Origin: Roseibium aggregatum IAM 12614
GTDB lineage: Bacteria > Pseudomonadota > Alphaproteobacteria > Rhizobiales > Stappiaceae
Assembly (NCBI RefSeq): GCF_000168975.1
Contig: NZ_AAUW01000001.1
Coordinates: forward strand, 487,517-551,516
Direction: 5' to 3'
DNA: 64,000 nucleotides
Shown here: in pieces, positions 51,352-58,887 of the stretch
Numbering within the stretch: the first letter of the stretch is position 1
How the letters are laid out: each line of letters begins with the position of its first letter
Position numbers and translations under genes: made by a program
The notes under the pieces: model-generated
Seen by the model: the letters and a program-made list of their open reading frames with translations, nothing else
What the model was told of the DNA's origin: nothing
The model's database searches: none

Positions 51352-52836
51352 CTATTCGTAGCGTTCGGGCAGGTGATCTTCTTCCGCAAGGTCGGAAAAG
51401 CGGGTGTACTGGCCTTCGAAGTGAAGGTTGGCGGTGCCGGTCGGGCCGTGACGCTGCTTGGCGATGATGACTTCGGCCTTGCCCTTGAGCCGCTCCATAT
51501 CCCGTTGCCAGTTTTCATGTTCCACCGTTCCGAACTCCGGTTCGGTCTTGGACAGATAATATTCTTCGCGGAACACGAACAGAATGACGTCGGCGTCCTG
51601 CTCGATGGAACCTGATTCACGCAGATCCGACATCATCGGCCGTTTGTCGTCGCGTGATTCCACCTGACGGGAAAGCTGTGACAAGGCGATGATCGGCACA
51701 TGCAGTTCCTTGGCGAGCGCTTTCAGGCCCGTGGTGATTTCGGTGATTTCCTGAACACGGTTGCCTGAGTTCTTGTTCGAACCAGACAAGAGCTGGATAT
51801 AGTCGACCACGAGCAGATCAAGACCGCGCTGACGTTTGAGGCGGCGGGCCTTGGCCACCAGCGAGGCGATGGAAATACCACCGGTCTGGTCCACATGCAG
51901 CGGAACGGCCTGCATGGTCTGGGCGCAGGCGGCCAGCTTCTCGAATTCCGCTTCCGTGATATCGCCACGGCGGATCTTGGAAGACGAGATTTCCGCCTGT
52001 TCTGAAATGATACGGGTGGCAAGCTGTTCGGCGGACATTTCCAGCGAGAAAAAGCCGACGACGCCGCCGTTGACCGTTTTGAGCGAGCCGTCCGGCTGTT
52101 CCTCGGCCTTGTAGGACTGGGCGATGTTATAGGCAATGTTGGTTGCCAGAGAGGTTTTGCCCATCGCGGGACGGCCGGCAAGCACGATCAGATCCGAGTG
52201 CTGCAGACCACCCATCAGCCGGTCGAGTTCGCGAAGTCCTGTGGAAATGCCGGAGAGGGCGCCTTCACGGTTGTAGGCGGCATGCGCCATTTCGATTGTT
52301 TCGGTCAGCGCGTCGCCAAAGGCAACGAACCCACCCTCGCTGCGCCCGGTCTCAGCCAGTTCAAACAGGCGGCGTTCGGCATCGTCGATCTGCTGGGACG
52401 GCGGCACGTCGATCGGGGCATCGAACGCGATGTTGACCATGTCCTCGCCGATTCGGATCAGATTGCGCCGGATGGCCAGATCATAAATGGTCCGGCCATA
52501 ATCCTCCGCATTGATGATCGAGGCGGCATCGCCTGCCAGGCGCAGAAGAAACTGGGTCGCGGACAGATCCGCAATCTTTGCGTTGGCCGGATAGAAGGTC
52601 TTGAGCGTGATCGGCGACGCGGTTTTACCCGCGCGGATCAGATGGCTGATCTTCTCGTAGATGTCCTGGTGAGCCGGAACGAAAAAATGATGTGGTTCCA
52701 GAAAGTCTGAGACCCGGTAGAACGTCTCGTTGTTGACGAGAATCGCTCCCAGAAGCTGACGCTCCGCCTCGGCATTGTGTGGTGCCAAGCGCTGGATGTC
52801 TTCTTCCGTTTCGACCTTCTGCAGCGTGCCCTTCAT
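51352..52836 (-). CDS. dnaB: Replicative DNA helicase
   Basis: A 494-residue hexameric helicase for chromosome replication. The ATG giving MKGTLQKVETEED is preferred; the frame reaches back 19 codons to a TTG without support. The N-terminal domain has PHNAEAERQLLGAIL. The RecA-type domain has Walker A GRPAMGKTSLA near residue 222, FSLEMS, and DLLVVDYIQLL as Walker B. The gene lies behind rplI but is separated by a terminator, so it has its own promoter, which lies in a region with GANTC and TTAA-N7-TTAA motifs. Confidence 0.97.
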   Translation of the reverse strand: MKGTLQKVETEEDIQRLAPHNAEAERQLLGAILVNNETFYRVSDFLEPHHFFVPAHQDIYEKISHLIRAGKTASPITLKTFYPANAKIADLSATQFLLRLAGDAASIINAEDYGRTIYDLAIRRNLIRIGEDMVNIAFDAPIDVPPSQQIDDAERRLFELAETGRSEGGFVAFGDALTETIEMAHAAYNREGALSGISTGLRELDRLMGGLQHSDLIVLAGRPAMGKTSLATNIAYNIAQSYKAEEQPDGSLKTVNGGVVGFFSLEMSAEQLATRIISEQAEISSSKIRRGDITEAEFEKLAACAQTMQAVPLHVDQTGGISIASLVAKARRLKRQRGLDLLVVDYIQLLSGSNKNSGNRVQEITEITTGLKALAKELHVPIIALSQLSRQVESRDDKRPMMSDLRESGSIEQDADVILFVFREEYYLSKTEPEFGTVEHENWQRDMERLKGKAEVIIAKQRHGPTGTANLHFEGQYTRFSDLAEEDHLPERYE

Positions 52837-52914
52837 AGCGTCCCCCGTTGACCCAAGTTCATTGGGAATACTCTGTGACGGGTAAGGGCTCAAGGTTCAA
52901 AAAGGGGTGTTTTC

Positions 52915-52988
52915 GATTCTCACCGGCTTGGGCAAATCAGCGGGGAAAGAATCGAATCCAGCTTGACTCTGAACTCGATTGCAGACTC
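52915..52988. promoter_or_regulatory. GANTC cluster in the dnaB leader (candidate CcrM/GcrA control)
   Basis: Five GANTC sites start at 52915, 52949, 52954, 52965 and 52984. GANTC is the target of the cell-cycle methyltransferase CcrM in alphaproteobacteria and takes part in GcrA-dependent transcription. Roughly one per 250-300 bp is expected by chance at this base composition. Confidence 0.45.
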
Positions 52989-53035
52989 AAGGGGCTAAGT
53001 CTTAGTTGTTGAATTTTATGATATTTTCGCAGAGG

Positions 53036-53050
53036 TTAATGGTAGGTTAA
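53036..53050 (-). promoter_or_regulatory. Candidate CtrA-binding site upstream of dnaB
   Basis: Read on the minus strand, TTAACCTACCATTAAC is a full match to the CtrA consensus TTAA-N7-TTAAC. It lies 200 bp before the dnaB start, between the rplI terminator and the GANTC cluster. Confidence 0.55.
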
Positions 53051-53142
53051 TGAATTTTCGATAAGTTTCAAGGCCTTGGGCCGGAAACTGAAACGCCAGC
53101 ATTAGGCGTCGTGCGCGGTCTTCCAAAAAGTTGCCGGCAAAC

Positions 53143-53169
53143 AAAAAAACGGCGCTGAAACCAGCGCCG
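53143..53169 (-). terminator. Intrinsic terminator of the rpsF-rpsR-rplI operon
   Basis: On the minus strand, CGGCGCTG and CAGCGCCG make an 8-bp stem with a 4-nt loop, followed by a run of seven T. It lies 32 bp beyond the rplI stop. Confidence 0.92.
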
Positions 53170-53200
53170 CTTTCTCAAGTCAACCGGAGAAGGAAAGCGA

Positions 53201-53788
53201 TTAGGCTTCTTCTTCTTCCGTTGCTTCTTCAGAAGCTTCTGCACCTTCTTCGGCGTCTTCTGCTTCTTCATCTTCTTCGAATTCGAAGACGTCCATTTCC
53301 GGGGTGGAGAGATCTTCACCGGCGGCCTGACGGACAGCTTCGTCTTCAGAACGGGCAACGTTGACGCTGATGGCGACTTCGACTTCCGGGTGCAGCTGGA
53401 TCAGAACACTGTGCAGACCGATCGTCTTGATCGGGTTGCGCAGTTCAACCTGGCTGCGGGAAACGGAGAAGCCTGCCTTGGTGAGGCCGTCAGCGATATC
53501 GCGTGTGGATACGGAACCGTAGAGCTGACCGGTTTCGCCAGCGGAACGGATCATCACCAGGGACTCGCCGTCGAGCTTGGAGGCAACGCCTTCAGCTTCG
53601 CTCTTGCGCTCAAGGTTACGAGCTTCGAGCTGAACGCGTTCGCGCTCGAAACGCTCGAGGTTCGCCTTGTTGGCGCGCAGCGCCTTGCCCTGCGGCAGCA
53701 GGAAGTTACGGGCATAGCCGTCGCGCACGCGAACGGTGTCGCCCATCTGGCCGAGCTTGGCGATACGCTCAAGAAGGATAACTTGCAT
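53201..53788 (-). CDS. rplI: 50S ribosomal protein L9
   Basis: A 195-residue ribosomal protein. [36 protein letters not shown] is the standard L9 N-terminal domain, and [12 protein letters not shown] begins the C-terminal domain. An acidic tail of about 40 residues rich in Glu follows the C-terminal domain and makes it longer than the 149-residue E. coli protein; such tails are common in alphaproteobacteria. It lies 116 bp behind rpsR. Confidence 0.97.
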   Translation of the reverse strand: MQVILLERIAKLGQMGDTVRVRDGYARNFLLPQGKALRANKANLERFERERVQLEARNLERKSEAEGVASKLDGESLVMIRSAGETGQLYGSVSTRDIADGLTKAGFSVSRSQVELRNPIKTIGLHSVLIQLHPEVEVAISVNVARSEDEAVRQAAGEDLSTPEMDVFEFEEDEEAEDAEEGAEASEEATEEEEA

Positions 53789-53904
53789 GTCATTTCTCCT
53801 ACTGTCCCACCCGGTGAGGGTGGTTAGAGGCCGTTTGCCCGCGGCCCCAATTCGGGTCTTCCGGGAACCCCCGAAAGAAACGTCTCAAGATTTTCGAGAA
53901 ACGC

Positions 53905-54153
53905 TTAGCTGATTACGAACGGCAGCAGGCCGAGCAGGCGGGCGCGCTTGATCGCACGAGCCAGTTCACGCTGCTTCTTCGCGGAAACCGCGGTGATGCG
54001 GCTCGGGACAATCTTGCCGCGCTCGGAAATGTAGCGCTGCAGCAGGCGGATGTCCTTGTAATCGATCTTCGGCGCATTGGTGCCGGAGAACGGGCAGGTC
54101 TTCCGGCGACGGAAGAACGGACGGCGGCTCGGGAGCTGTGCAACATCAACCAT
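53905..54153 (-). CDS. rpsR: 30S ribosomal protein S18
   Basis: An 82-residue ribosomal protein. [15 protein letters not shown], then [26 protein letters not shown] and a basic [18 protein letters not shown] are typical of S18. The ATG is preferred to a TTG one codon earlier. It lies 5 bp behind rpsF. In several related genomes a DUF2232 gene follows; here rplI follows directly. Confidence 0.97.
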   Translation of the reverse strand: MVDVAQLPSRRPFFRRRKTCPFSGTNAPKIDYKDIRLLQRYISERGKIVPSRITAVSAKKQRELARAIKRARLLGLLPFVIS

Positions 54154-54158
54154 CAATC

Positions 54159-54605
54159 TTACTCCCCTTCTGCGCGGCGCGGAGCGCGCTCACCGCGGTC
54201 ACCACCGCGTCCACCGCGGTCACCGCCGCGATCGCCACCACCAAAGCGGCCACCACGATCGCCACCACGGCGGTCGTCACGGTCACGCTTCTGCATCATT
54301 GCAGACGGCTCTTCGTCCAGTTCATCAACCTTGAAGGTCATGAAACGCAGAATGTCTTCGCTCAGGCCCATCTGACGCTCCATCTCGGCAACCGCGGCGT
54401 GCGGAGCGTTGATGTTCATGAGGGTGTAGTGAGCCTTGCGGTTTTTCTTGATACGGTATGCCAGGGAACGCAGACCCCAGTTTTCCACCTTGCCGACAGT
54501 ACCGCCGGCGCCTTCGATGAGGCCCTTGTACTGTTCGACGAGTTGTTCGACCTGCTGGGCCGAAACGTCCTGGCGAGCCAGGAATACGTGCTCGTAAAGA
54601 GGCAT
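54159..54605 (-). CDS. rpsF: 30S ribosomal protein S6
   Basis: A 148-residue ribosomal protein. [15 protein letters not shown] is the usual alphaproteobacterial start; the frame is open 32 codons further as non-coding sequence. The core ends [20 protein letters not shown]. The C-terminal 40 residues are an Arg/Gly/Asp repeat tail ([13 protein letters not shown]), common in this class and reminiscent of RGG RNA-binding tails. It is the first gene of rpsF-rpsR-rplI. Confidence 0.97.
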   Translation of the reverse strand: MPLYEHVFLARQDVSAQQVEQLVEQYKGLIEGAGGTVGKVENWGLRSLAYRIKKNRKAHYTLMNINAPHAAVAEMERQMGLSEDILRFMTFKVDELDEEPSAMMQKRDRDDRRGGDRGGRFGGGDRGGDRGGRGGDRGERAPRRAEGE

Positions 54606-54654
54606 GGAAATAGCCTTTCTTCGTGTTGACAACGCGGGGTCGGCGCAGAGCCTC

Positions 54655-54678
54655 CTCGTAGCCCCGGAAAGGCACGAG
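54655..54678 (-). promoter_or_regulatory. rpsF leader hairpin (possible S6:S18 autoregulatory element)
   Basis: On the minus strand, CTCGT-GCC and GGC-T-ACGAG pair with a one-base bulge, around a loop TTTCCGG. It lies 50-73 nt before the rpsF start codon. The S6:S18 complex represses its own mRNA in several bacteria through a hairpin with a CCG element; the CCG here is suggestive only. Confidence 0.35.
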
Positions 54679-55033
54679 AATTCTAACGAGAGCGGGAACA
54701 CGGGAAGTCGGATCCGATCAAAGATCCTGGCATCATGCCCTTCCGTTCAGCCCCCGGCCAAACCCCGGATGAAGCGCGCTCTATACCCTGTTTTTTGGAA
54801 AATGCAAGCAAGATACGGCGGAAGACACCGAAAAGAGGCCAGCAGCAGCAAGGCTCGCAGTTTGGAAGATCGTCTGGCTGTCTATATATAGCATGTTCGC
54901 GAGACAGGTAACGGGAGGATCGGTTTCGCGCGCAAGACAAGACCCAAAGGTTTGCCGGATATTTCAGGGACAATCAGGACAAAGGAAAACCGGCAAAACC
55001 GCCTGAAAACGGGAAATGATTGGCCTTCGGGCC

Positions 55034-55062
55034 TTGACAGTTTGGGCAAGACCGTATCATAG
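55034..55062 (+). promoter_or_regulatory. Candidate fabD promoter
   Basis: TTGACA at 55034-55039 is a perfect -35. With a 17-bp spacer the -10 would be TCATAG; with 15 bp it would be TATCAT. The leader to the fabD ATG would be about 110 nt. Confidence 0.45.
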
Positions 55063-55180
55063 CCTCGCGCCAAGTTTGATTTCAGCCTGCATGGGCTGTC
55101 TTCCCCGCTTTCTAGAAAGCCGTCGACCTGTCGCTATAAGAAGAACAAGGTCCGCTCACGAGTCACGGAGGCGTTTCCAG

Positions 55181-56125
55181 ATGACCATTGCATTCACATT
55201 TCCCGGCCAGGGCAGTCAAGGCGTTGGCATGGGCAAGGCCCTTGCGGACGCCTTTCCCGAAGCCAAGGCCGTGTTCGACGAAGTCGACGAGGCGCTTGGT
55301 CAGAAGCTGTCCGACGTCATGTGGACCGGCCCGGAAGAAACGCTGACGCTGACCGCAAATGCGCAACCGGCCCTGATGGCCGTCAGTCTTGCGGCAATGC
55401 GCGTTCTGGAAGCCCGTGGTCTCGATCTCGCCGGTAGCGTTTCCTTCGTTGCCGGACATTCGCTGGGTGAATATTCGGCTCTGGCCGCTGCCGGCAGCCT
55501 GGACATTGCCACTGCGGCGAAGCTGCTGCGGGTGCGCGGTGACGCCATGCAGAACGCAGTTCCGGTGGGACAGGGCGCAATGGCGGCACTGCTGGGACTT
55601 GAGTTCGATGTCGCTGTTGAAGTGGCTGAAGCTGCCGCGCAGGGAGAAGTCTGCCAGGCTGCAAACGACAATGCACCGGGACAGGTGGTTGTCTCCGGTC
55701 ATCTGGCCGCTGTCGAGCGCGCCGTCGAGATTGCCAAGGCCAAGGGCGCGCGCCGTGCGGTGATGCTGCCGGTCAGTGCACCGTTCCATTGCTCCCTTAT
55801 GGGACCGGCTGCCGAAAAAATGGCGGAAGCACTGGCAAATGCTGAAATCCGGTCTCCAGCGGTCCCGCTGGTTGCGAATGTGCTGGCACGTCCGATCACC
55901 GATGCTAACGAAATCCGTGATCGTCTCGTCCAGCAGGTGACGGGAACCGTGCGCTGGCGGGAAAGCATCACCTGGCTTGCCGAAAACGGCGTCGACACCT
56001 TTGTCGAGATCGGGACCGGCAAGGTGCTGACCGGCATGGTCAAGCGCATCGCCAAGGAAGCGACCGGCATGGCGGTCAACTCTCCGGAAGATATCGACTC
56101 TCTTATGGAAAAGATCTCCGGATAA
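55181..56125 (+). CDS. fabD: Malonyl-CoA:ACP transacylase
   Basis: A 314-residue enzyme that loads malonate onto acyl carrier protein. FTFPGQGSQGVGMG begins the family, the nucleophile Ser near residue 93 is in GHSLGEYSALAAAG, and PVSAPFHCSLM holds the catalytic histidine. The frame is open far upstream, but the ATG at MTIAFTFPGQ matches the family. fabG follows 68 bp downstream in the same direction. Confidence 0.97.
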   Translation: MTIAFTFPGQGSQGVGMGKALADAFPEAKAVFDEVDEALGQKLSDVMWTGPEETLTLTANAQPALMAVSLAAMRVLEARGLDLAGSVSFVAGHSLGEYSALAAAGSLDIATAAKLLRVRGDAMQNAVPVGQGAMAALLGLEFDVAVEVAEAAAQGEVCQAANDNAPGQVVVSGHLAAVERAVEIAKAKGARRAVMLPVSAPFHCSLMGPAAEKMAEALANAEIRSPAVPLVANVLARPITDANEIRDRLVQQVTGTVRWRESITWLAENGVDTFVEIGTGKVLTGMVKRIAKEATGMAVNSPEDIDSLMEKISG

Positions 56126-56193
56126 GGCGTATATCGGCCGGGACGTCGATTTGGCCCGCCGAGGGCCCAACAGGAACAATGGAAGGATCCCAA

Positions 56194-56931
56194 ATGTTCA
56201 GCTTGGAAGGGAAAAACGCGCTTGTCACCGGTGCAACCGGCGGGATCGGCGAGGCAATCGCCCGGTCGCTCCACGCACAGGGCGCAACCGTCTCCTTGTC
56301 CGGCACGCGGGCTGAAAAGCTGGAAGCGCTGGCTGCCGATCTTGGCGAACGCGCCTTTGTGACCCCGGCGAATCTGTCCGACCGCGCGGCGGTCGATGCC
56401 CTGTTGCCCGCAGCCGAAGAGAAAATGGGGTCTGTCGACATTCTGGTGAATAATGCCGGGATCACGCGCGACAACATCTTCATGCGCATGAAAGACGAAG
56501 AGTGGGATCAGGTTCTTGAAGTGAACCTGTCGTCCGGCTTTCGCCTGTGCCGTGCCGCGATCAAGGGCATGATGAAGCGCCGCTCTGGCCGCATCGTCGG
56601 CATCACGTCCGTGGTCGGCGTTACCGGAAACCCGGGGCAGGTGAACTACGCGGCGGCCAAGGCCGGTATGATCGGCATGTACAAGTCGCTTGCGCGGGAA
56701 GTCGCCAGCCGAAACATCACGGTCAATACGATTGCCCCCGGTTTCATCGAAACTGCGATGACCGATGTGCTGAACGACAAGCAAAAAGAATCGATTTTGA
56801 CGAGTGTCCCTGCAGGGCGTTTGGGCACTTCCGCCGAGATTGCTGCAGCCGCCGTCTATCTGGCCAGCGATGAAGCCGCTTACGTGACCGGGCAAACCCT
56901 GCACGTCAACGGCGGCATGGCTATGATTTAA
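56194..56931 (+). CDS. fabG: 3-oxoacyl-ACP reductase
   Basis: A 245-residue NADPH-dependent SDR that reduces 3-oxoacyl-ACP. VTGATGGIGEAIA is the coenzyme motif, NNAGITRDN follows, and the catalytic Ser-Tyr-Lys are in GITSVVGVTGNPGQVNYAAAKAG (given here by the core YAAAKAG). MFSLEGKN is chosen as the start (AAGGA 8 bp upstream); an ATG five codons earlier is possible. It is followed by hairpins and then acpP. Confidence 0.96.
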   Translation: MFSLEGKNALVTGATGGIGEAIARSLHAQGATVSLSGTRAEKLEALAADLGERAFVTPANLSDRAAVDALLPAAEEKMGSVDILVNNAGITRDNIFMRMKDEEWDQVLEVNLSSGFRLCRAAIKGMMKRRSGRIVGITSVVGVTGNPGQVNYAAAKAGMIGMYKSLAREVASRNITVNTIAPGFIETAMTDVLNDKQKESILTSVPAGRLGTSAEIAAAAVYLASDEAAYVTGQTLHVNGGMAMI

Positions 56932-56937
56932 AAGGAA

Positions 56938-56988
56938 TTTTTGCCGAGCAGGCAAAAAGAATCCGGGCCGCTGAGAAGCGGTCTGGAT
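56938..56988 (+). other. Two hairpins between fabG and acpP
   Basis: TTTTTGCC and GGCAAAAA (56938-56945 / 56951-56958) form one stem. ATCCGGGCCGCT and AGCGGTCTGGAT (56961-56972 / 56977-56988) form a second, 12 bp with two G-U pairs and a GAGA tetraloop of the GNRA type. The first ends in A residues and neither is followed by a T tract, so these may protect the fabG 3' end or partly end transcription before acpP. Confidence 0.6.
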
Positions 56989-57178
56989 CGGCTGGTAAAG
57001 GTCAACAAAGTGTGTTACCAACCCGCCGATTGTTTCGAATTGCATATTTGGGTCAAATAAACCGGCCTGAGTGTGCGGCGACATCTTAAAGACCGCGACT
57101 TCGCGCCACCGCTTGTTTGCAAACCGGATGGGGGCAGTTTCGCGAGTAACGAATAGATGAAAACTAAGGAAGTGAAAG

Positions 57179-57412
57179 ATGAGCGATATCGCGGATCGGG
57201 TAAAGAAAATCGTCGTTGAGCACCTCGGCGTAGATGCTGACAAAGTTGTTGAAGGTGCAAGCTTCATCGATGACCTGGGCGCAGACAGCCTTGACACCGT
57301 CGAGCTGGTCATGGCCTTCGAAGAAGAATTCGGCGTTGAAATCCCGGACACCGCAGCAGAAACCATCCTGACCGTTGGCGACGCTGTCAAATTCCTGGAA
57401 GCCAACAAGTAA
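57179..57412 (+). CDS. acpP: Acyl carrier protein
   Basis: A 77-residue acidic protein that carries growing acyl chains. The phosphopantetheine serine is Ser37 in [11 protein letters not shown]. The following [16 protein letters not shown] is standard. An AAGGAAGTG stretch near the ATG serves as ribosome-binding site. Hairpins stand on both sides, so acpP probably has its own abundant transcript. Confidence 0.98.
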   Translation: MSDIADRVKKIVVEHLGVDADKVVEGASFIDDLGADSLDTVELVMAFEEEFGVEIPDTAAETILTVGDAVKFLEANK

Positions 57413-57445
57413 GGGCGAAGCCTTTCTTGTGAATGTTTGAAGATC

Positions 57446-57476
57446 GGGGCCGGCGGGGCGAAACCCCGCCTGGCCC
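57446..57476 (+). terminator. Hairpin between acpP and fabF
   Basis: GGGCC-GGCGGGG pairs with CCCCGCC-T-GGCCC, a 12-bp stem with one bulged base and a CGAAA loop. TTCC follows, so termination would be partial. It ends 21 bp before the fabF ATG. Confidence 0.6.
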
Positions 57477-57497
57477 TTCCAACGTAAGTGCGGGTGT

Positions 57498-58763
57498 ATG
57501 AGGCGAGTTGTCGTAACTGGGTTGGGCATGGTGACGCCGCTTGGCTGTGGTGTCGATGTCACTTGGAAAAAGATCCTCGAAGGAAAGAGCGGGGCCAATA
57601 AGGTCACGAACTTCAAAGTTGACGATCTGGCTTGCCAGATCGCATGCCAGATCCCGCGTGATCCCTCCGCTGAAGGCGCGTTCAATCCGGATGACTGGAT
57701 GGACGTCAAGGAACAGCGCAAGGTCGATGATTTCATCGTCTACGCGATGGCTGCTGCCGACCAGGCAATGGCTGATTCCGGGTACAAGGCAGAGACTTAC
57801 GAACAACAGGCCCGTTCGGGCGTTCTGATCGGCTCCGGTATTGGCGGCCTTCAGGGCATCGAACAGGGGGCTCATCTGCTGGCCGAAAAAGGCCCGCGCC
57901 GAATTTCTCCGTTTTTCATTCCCGGCCGCCTGATCAATCTTGCCGGCGGGTATGTCTCGATCCGTCACAGTCTGAAGGGCCCGAACCACGCTGTCGTGAC
58001 TGCGTGTTCCACCGGTGCGCACGCCATTGGCGATGCGTCCCGGCTGATTGCCTTCGGCGATGCGGATGTCATGGTTGCCGGTGGAACGGAATCCCCGGTC
58101 TGCCGTCTTGCGCTCGCGGGCTTTGCTGCCTGCCGCGCGCTGTCCACGGCTTTCAACGACACCCCGGAAAAAGGATCCCGTCCCTACGACGTCGCACGCG
58201 ACGGCTTTGTGATGGGCGAGGGCGCCGGCGTTGTCGTGCTCGAAGAATACGAACATGCGGTCCGCCGCGGGGCGAAGATCTACGGTGAAATCATCGGTTA
58301 CGGTCTGTCCGGCGACGCCTATCACATCACCGCTCCGTCCTCTGACGGCGACGGCGCCTATCGTTGCATGGAAGCTGCGCTGAAGCGCGCCCAGGTAACG
58401 CCGGCCGATATCGATTATGTGAATGCTCACGGAACGTCGACGCCTCTTGGCGACGAAATCGAACTTGGCGCGGTGACGCGTCTTGCGGGAGAGCATGCTG
58501 CCGATCTGACAATGTCGTCGACAAAGTCTTCGATCGGTCATCTTCTGGGGGCTGCTGGCGCGGTAGAGGCCATTTTCTCCGTCCTGGCCATTCGCGATGG
58601 CATGGCTCCGCCGACGATCAACCTCGATAACCCGTCCGTCGAGACGGTCATCGACTTGGTGCCGCACAAGCCGAAGAAGTTGGACATCAATGTCGCCCTT
58701 TCGAACTCGTTCGGTTTCGGCGGCACAAATGCCTCGCTTGTCTTCCGCAAAGTTGCCGCATAA
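57498..58763 (+). CDS. fabF: 3-oxoacyl-ACP synthase II
   Basis: A 421-residue elongating ketosynthase. It has the Cys-His-His triad: Cys near residue 170 in VTACSTGAHAIGDA, His in NAHGTSTPLGD and His in SSIGHLLGAAGAVEA. MRRVVVTGLGMVTPLG is the classic start. It condenses malonyl-ACP with acyl-ACP, including at long chain length. A strong hairpin follows its stop. Confidence 0.97.
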   Translation: MRRVVVTGLGMVTPLGCGVDVTWKKILEGKSGANKVTNFKVDDLACQIACQIPRDPSAEGAFNPDDWMDVKEQRKVDDFIVYAMAAADQAMADSGYKAETYEQQARSGVLIGSGIGGLQGIEQGAHLLAEKGPRRISPFFIPGRLINLAGGYVSIRHSLKGPNHAVVTACSTGAHAIGDASRLIAFGDADVMVAGGTESPVCRLALAGFAACRALSTAFNDTPEKGSRPYDVARDGFVMGEGAGVVVLEEYEHAVRRGAKIYGEIIGYGLSGDAYHITAPSSDGDGAYRCMEAALKRAQVTPADIDYVNAHGTSTPLGDEIELGAVTRLAGEHAADLTMSSTKSSIGHLLGAAGAVEAIFSVLAIRDGMAPPTINLDNPSVETVIDLVPHKPKKLDINVALSNSFGFGGTNASLVFRKVAA

Positions 58764-58776
58764 CCCATTCAAGTTC

Positions 58777-58811
58777 TTCAGGCCGGTCCGATTCTTGCGG
58801 GCCGGCCTGAA
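58777..58811 (+). terminator. Terminator-like hairpin after fabF
   Basis: TTCAGGCCGGTCCG and CGGGCCGGCCTGAA form a 14-bp stem with one G-U pair and a 7-nt loop. CTTTG follows rather than a long T tract. It lies 14 bp past the fabF stop, so mltG probably has its own or a reduced supply of transcript. Confidence 0.75.
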
Positions 58812-58887
58812 ACTTTGATTGTGACAACTGGTCCGTTTGAGCCTAAGTCAGGGATTTGGGGGCTCAATCTTGGAGGTGCGACCCAAT

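Larger units (their letters stand above)
52837..53200. other. dnaB promoter and leader region
   Basis: This 364-bp gap has no gene. It contains the rplI terminator, a TTAA-N7-TTAA site, five GANTC sites and an inverted repeat with 9-bp arms TTCGATTCT (52912-52920) and AGAATCGAA (52948-52956). It is clearly AT-richer than the flanking genes around 53000-53060. Confidence 0.6.
54606..55180. other. Divergent promoter region, rpsF operon / fabD
   Basis: A 575-bp gap, the longest in the window, without a convincing gene; the small frames in it look like noise. It holds the leader hairpin of rpsF, an AT-rich TATATATAG near 54886 that may be the rpsF-side -10 region, and a TTGACA element on the fabD side. 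Confidence 0.5.

Noticed and set aside
57387..58772. A 461-codon minus-strand frame opposite fabF
   Set aside because: Antisense to a conserved gene with an intact catalytic triad.
58837..58887. Longer MltG start at TTG
   Set aside because: The ATG at 58888 has a GGAGGTG ribosome-binding site at good spacing.
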